This document shows, piece by piece, positions 61,742-64,000 of a stretch of 64,000 nucleotides of DNA. Source of the stretch: Salinarimonas sp052380005. Its GTDB lineage: Bacteria; Pseudomonadota; Alphaproteobacteria; Rhizobiales; Beijerinckiaceae. The position numbers and the translations under genes are program-made. Below the pieces are notes generated by a model. The model was not told the origin of the DNA and ran no database searches. It saw nothing but the letters and a program-made list of their open reading frames with translations. Positions within the stretch are counted from its first letter, which is position 1; each line of letters opens with the position of its first letter. The stretch lies in NCBI GenBank assembly GCA_052380005.1, contig JBQTCJ010000009.1. One strand, given 5' to 3'.

Positions 61742-62118
61742 GGCTCGTCCTCCCGGGAGCGCGCCAGCGCGCAGGTGACCCGCGCGCCGGCAATGCGCGC
61801 GAGGAGCAGCGTCGCGCCCGCGCCGGCGGCGGCGAGCGCCGCCGCCTCGGCCACGGAGCCGACGTCGTGCGCCGCCTGCGCGCGGGTGGAGCAGGAGACG
61901 ACCCCGCCGGACGCGCTGCGCAGGACCTCGGGCGGGACGGACTCGATGGAGAGCCCGAGCAGCGCCGCCGCCTCCCCGAAGGCGGGGAGCGCCACCCGCG
62001 CCTGCGCCGTCGCGAGTCGGTCGGCGCGTGTCCCGGCGCGCGCCAGCGCCTCGCGCACCAGATCCGCGATCTCGGCCGCGCTCGCCGCGGAGGAGAAGCC
62101 CACGCCCGCCACGATCAC
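61738..62118 (-). CDS. cobE: Cobalamin biosynthesis protein CobE (CbiG C-terminal-like)
   Basis: 126 aa. Stand-alone CbiG_C domain: VAGVGFSSAASAAEIADLV at the N-terminus, LPAFGEAAALLGLSIE, and a Cys/Ser segment SASGGVVSCSTRAQAAHDVG. CobE is needed for cobalamin synthesis in the aerobic route, exact reaction unsettled. Start GTG 62118 overlaps the cobL stop (GTGA); stop overlaps the cobM start. Confidence 0.85.
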   Translation of the reverse strand: MIVAGVGFSSAASAAEIADLVREALARAGTRADRLATAQARVALPAFGEAAALLGLSIESVPPEVLRSASGGVVSCSTRAQAAHDVGSVAEAAALAAAGAGATLLLARIAGARVTCALARSREDEP

Positions 62119-63338
62119 GGCTTCACCCCGATCCACTGCGTCACCGGCATCGCCGCCCGCCAGCCGTGCATGCCGCCGACGGGCTCGAGCCGCGAGACGG
62201 CGAGGCGGCGCATGGTCCCGCCGTGCTGCGCGTGCAGCGCGGCGAGCCGCGCCTCGGTCTCGAGCGTCACCGCGTTGATCACGAGCCGCCCGCCTGCGGG
62301 GAGGGCCGCCCAGGCGGCCTCGACCACGCCCGCAACGGTCGCGCCGCCGCCGATGAAGACCGCATCCGGCGCCGGCAGGCCGGCGAGGGCGTCGGGCGCG
62401 CGGCCGGCGACGATGCGCAGGTCGGGCGCACCCAGCCGCGCGGCGTTTCCGGCGATCCGCTCCACCCGGTCCGCCCGCGCCTCGATGGCGACGGCGCGGT
62501 TCGTCGGGTGCGAGAGCATCCATTCGATGCCGATCGAGCCCGAGCCGGCGCCGATGTCCCACAGGAGCCCGCCCGCGCGGGGGGCGAGGGCGGAGAGGGT
62601 GATCGCGCGAATCTCCGCCTTGGTCAGCTGGCCGTCGCTCTCGTACCAATCGTCGTCGCGCCCTGGGACGAGCGGGACTATCCGCGCGTCCGGCCCCGCC
62701 GTGACGGTGATCGCGACCGTGTTGAGCGGGTCGATCGCCTCCAGCCCGAAGCCCTCCGCGCGCGCCCGGCGCACACGCTCGCGCGGCCCGCCCATCGCCT
62801 CCAGAACGACGACCTCCGAGCCGCCCATGGCGCGCTCCACGAGGAGCGCCGCGAGCCGCACGGGGGTGGTCTCGTCCCACGACAGAGCGAGCACCCGCGC
62901 GCCGGGCTGGAGGTGCGGCACGATCCGCTCGAAGCTCCTGCCGTGCAGGCTCACGCAGGCGACCTCCGGCAGCGACCAGCCGAGCCGCGCCGCCGCGAGG
63001 GAGAAGGCCGAGGCTTGCGGATAGGCCGCGATTTCCGCGGCCGGGATGCGGCGCGCCAGCTCGGCGCCGACGCCGTAGTGGAACGGGTCGCCGGTGGCGA
63101 GCACGCAGGTCGGCCGGCCGCGGCGGGCCTCGATGGCGGCGTAGCCGTCCGCGATCGGGCTCGGCCACGTCAGCGTCTCGGCGCGGAGCGGCGCCGCGAG
63201 CGCGAGATGGCGCGCGCCGCCCACTACGAGCCCGGCCGCGTCGAGCGCCGCGGCGGCGGCGGGGGAGAGGCCGGCGCGCCCGTCCTCGCCGATGCCGACG
63301 ATGGACAGCCAGCGCGCGTCAGATGATATGTCGGGCAT
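62115..63338 (-). CDS. cobL: Precorrin-6Y C5,15-methyltransferase (decarboxylating) CobL
   Basis: 407 aa. Fusion of CbiE-like (about 10-210: LSIVGIGEDGRAGLSPAA, CVLATGDPFHYGVGAELAR, SLHGRSF) and CbiT-like (about 230-400: DGQLTKAEIRAITLSAL, LLWDIGAGSGSIGIEWML, DAVFIGGGATV) methyltransferases. Start at 63338 has an excellent GAGGAGGAGGA upstream; that SD lies within the cobK coding sequence, and the two start codons overlap on opposite strands. Confidence 0.95.
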   Translation of the reverse strand: MPDISSDARWLSIVGIGEDGRAGLSPAAAAALDAAGLVVGGARHLALAAPLRAETLTWPSPIADGYAAIEARRGRPTCVLATGDPFHYGVGAELARRIPAAEIAAYPQASAFSLAAARLGWSLPEVACVSLHGRSFERIVPHLQPGARVLALSWDETTPVRLAALLVERAMGGSEVVVLEAMGGPRERVRRARAEGFGLEAIDPLNTVAITVTAGPDARIVPLVPGRDDDWYESDGQLTKAEIRAITLSALAPRAGGLLWDIGAGSGSIGIEWMLSHPTNRAVAIEARADRVERIAGNAARLGAPDLRIVAGRAPDALAGLPAPDAVFIGGGATVAGVVEAAWAALPAGGRLVINAVTLETEARLAALHAQHGGTMRRLAVSRLEPVGGMHGWRAAMPVTQWIGVKP

Positions 63339-64000
63339 GACGATCCTCCTCCTCGGCGGCACCACGGAAGCGACCGCGCTCGCGCATCTCCTCGCCGCGC
63401 GCCCGGACCTGTCCGCGATCCTCTCCCTCGCCGGCCGCACCAGCGCGCCCCGCGCCATGCCGATCGCGACGCGCATCGGCGGCTTCGGCGGCGTCGAGGG
63501 GCTCGTCGCCCACCTGCGGCGAGAGAGGATCCGCGCCGTGGTCGACGCGACGCATCCCTTCGCGGCGCGGATGTCCCGCAACGCGGCGCAGGCCTGCCGC
63601 ATCGCCGGCGTGCCGCTCCTCGCCCTCGTGCGACCGGAATGGGCGCCCGGCCCCGGCGATCGCTGGACGATCGTACCGGACATGGCGGGTGCCGTCGCGG
63701 CGCTCGGCGAGGCGCCGAAGCGCGTGTTCCTCACGGTGGGGCGGCTCGAGCTCGCGGCCTTCGAGGCCGCGCCGCAGCACGCCTATCTCGTGCGCACCAT
63801 CGATCCCGTGGGCGCGGTCGCGCTGCCGAGCCTCGTCGAGATCCGCGATCGCCCGCCCTTCGACGAGGCGGCGGAGCGGGCGCTGATGCTGGCCGAGCGC
63901 ATCGACGTGCTCGTCACCAAGAATTCCGGCGCCGCCGCGACCCGCCCGAAGCTCGATGCCGCGCGCGCGCTCGGCCTGCCGGTGGTCGTCGTCGCGCGCC
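63337..64000 (+). CDS. cobK: Precorrin-6A reductase CobK, cut by the window end
   Basis: First 221 residues, open to base 64000. MTILLLGGTTEATALAHLLA, VVDATHPFAARMSRNAAQAC, FLTVGRLELAAFEAA, VLVTKNSGAAATRPKLDAAR are the CobK/CbiJ landmarks. NADPH-dependent reduction of precorrin-6A. ATG 63337-63339 shares bases with the cobL start codon on the other strand (CATG), and no Shine-Dalgarno precedes it; a later start would remove the conserved first strand, so this one is kept. Only about 30 residues are missing at the C-terminus. Confidence 0.93.
   Translation, partial: MTILLLGGTTEATALAHLLAARPDLSAILSLAGRTSAPRAMPIATRIGGFGGVEGLVAHLRRERIRAVVDATHPFAARMSRNAAQACRIAGVPLLALVRPEWAPGPGDRWTIVPDMAGAVAALGEAPKRVFLTVGRLELAAFEAAPQHAYLVRTIDPVGAVALPSLVEIRDRPPFDEAAERALMLAERIDVLVTKNSGAAATRPKLDAARALGLPVVVVAR

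Overview
The window is about 70% G+C, densely coded DNA from an anoxygenic phototrophic alphaproteobacterium. Three things point to the Hyphomicrobiales (Rhizobiales), something like Salinarimonas or Methylobacterium relatives: a crtF-bchCXYZ-pufQBALMC superoperon, Irr-type iron boxes (ICE) in front of a suf operon, and an alphaproteobacterial release factor 2 with its programmed frameshift. The genus is inferred from gene content and protein style only. I saw no rRNA, tRNA, CRISPR array, insertion sequence or prophage.

Layout. 1-10383: right end of a photosynthesis gene cluster. It holds the crtF tail, bchC, bchX, bchY, bchZ, pufQ, pufB, pufA, pufL, pufM, pufC and an unusual membrane/helix-hairpin-helix protein gene, all on the plus strand. 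Two PpsR/CrtJ palindromes sit before bchC and a strong RNA hairpin lies between pufA and pufL. 10624-17982: housekeeping genes (SleB-type cell-wall hydrolase, aminotransferase, ceramidase-like membrane protein, exonuclease III) and a divergent zinc-homeostasis pair (aztD and a COG0523 GTPase) sharing a Zur-like box. 17999-25868 (minus strand): an Fe-S assembly operon, cysteine desulfurase-sufB-sufC-sufD-sufS-sufT-sufA, interrupted between sufT and sufA by a ParD/ParE-like toxin-antitoxin pair whose toxin carries an in-frame stop. Two perfect ICE palindromes lie upstream.

26221-33794: a hydrolase, a VOC protein, a HAD phosphatase and an Excalibur protein, followed by a tight operon of a small membrane protein, DUF1523, phosphoribosyltransferase-TRSP, HAD, StiP/PELOTA and CitE-like lyase. 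The last four are the core enzymes of the nucleoside-like metabolite module otherwise known beside tellurite-resistance (Ter) genes. Here they stand without any Ter gene, which makes this the most interesting system in the window. 33828-47243: CoA-binding protein, enoyl-CoA hydratase, thioesterase, nicotinamidase, a BMP-family nucleoside-type ABC importer operon containing a BKACE enzyme, quinone oxidoreductase, SulP transporter, AbrB-type permease and the urate oxidase PuuD. Together these suggest purine/nucleoside salvage and breakdown.

47614-57462: ABC exporter, prfB, hemerythrin protein, two small hypothetical genes, D(-)-tartrate dehydratase, an ATP-grasp ligase that could be the missing partner of the TRSP module, a VOC protein and a CPA1 antiporter. 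57425-64000: cobalamin genes cobB, cobA, cbiD, cobM, cobE, cobL and cobK (cut by the window end). The bacteriochlorophyll and cobalamin genes both draw on the tetrapyrrole pathway.

The first roughly 95 bases look like poor-quality contig-end sequence.
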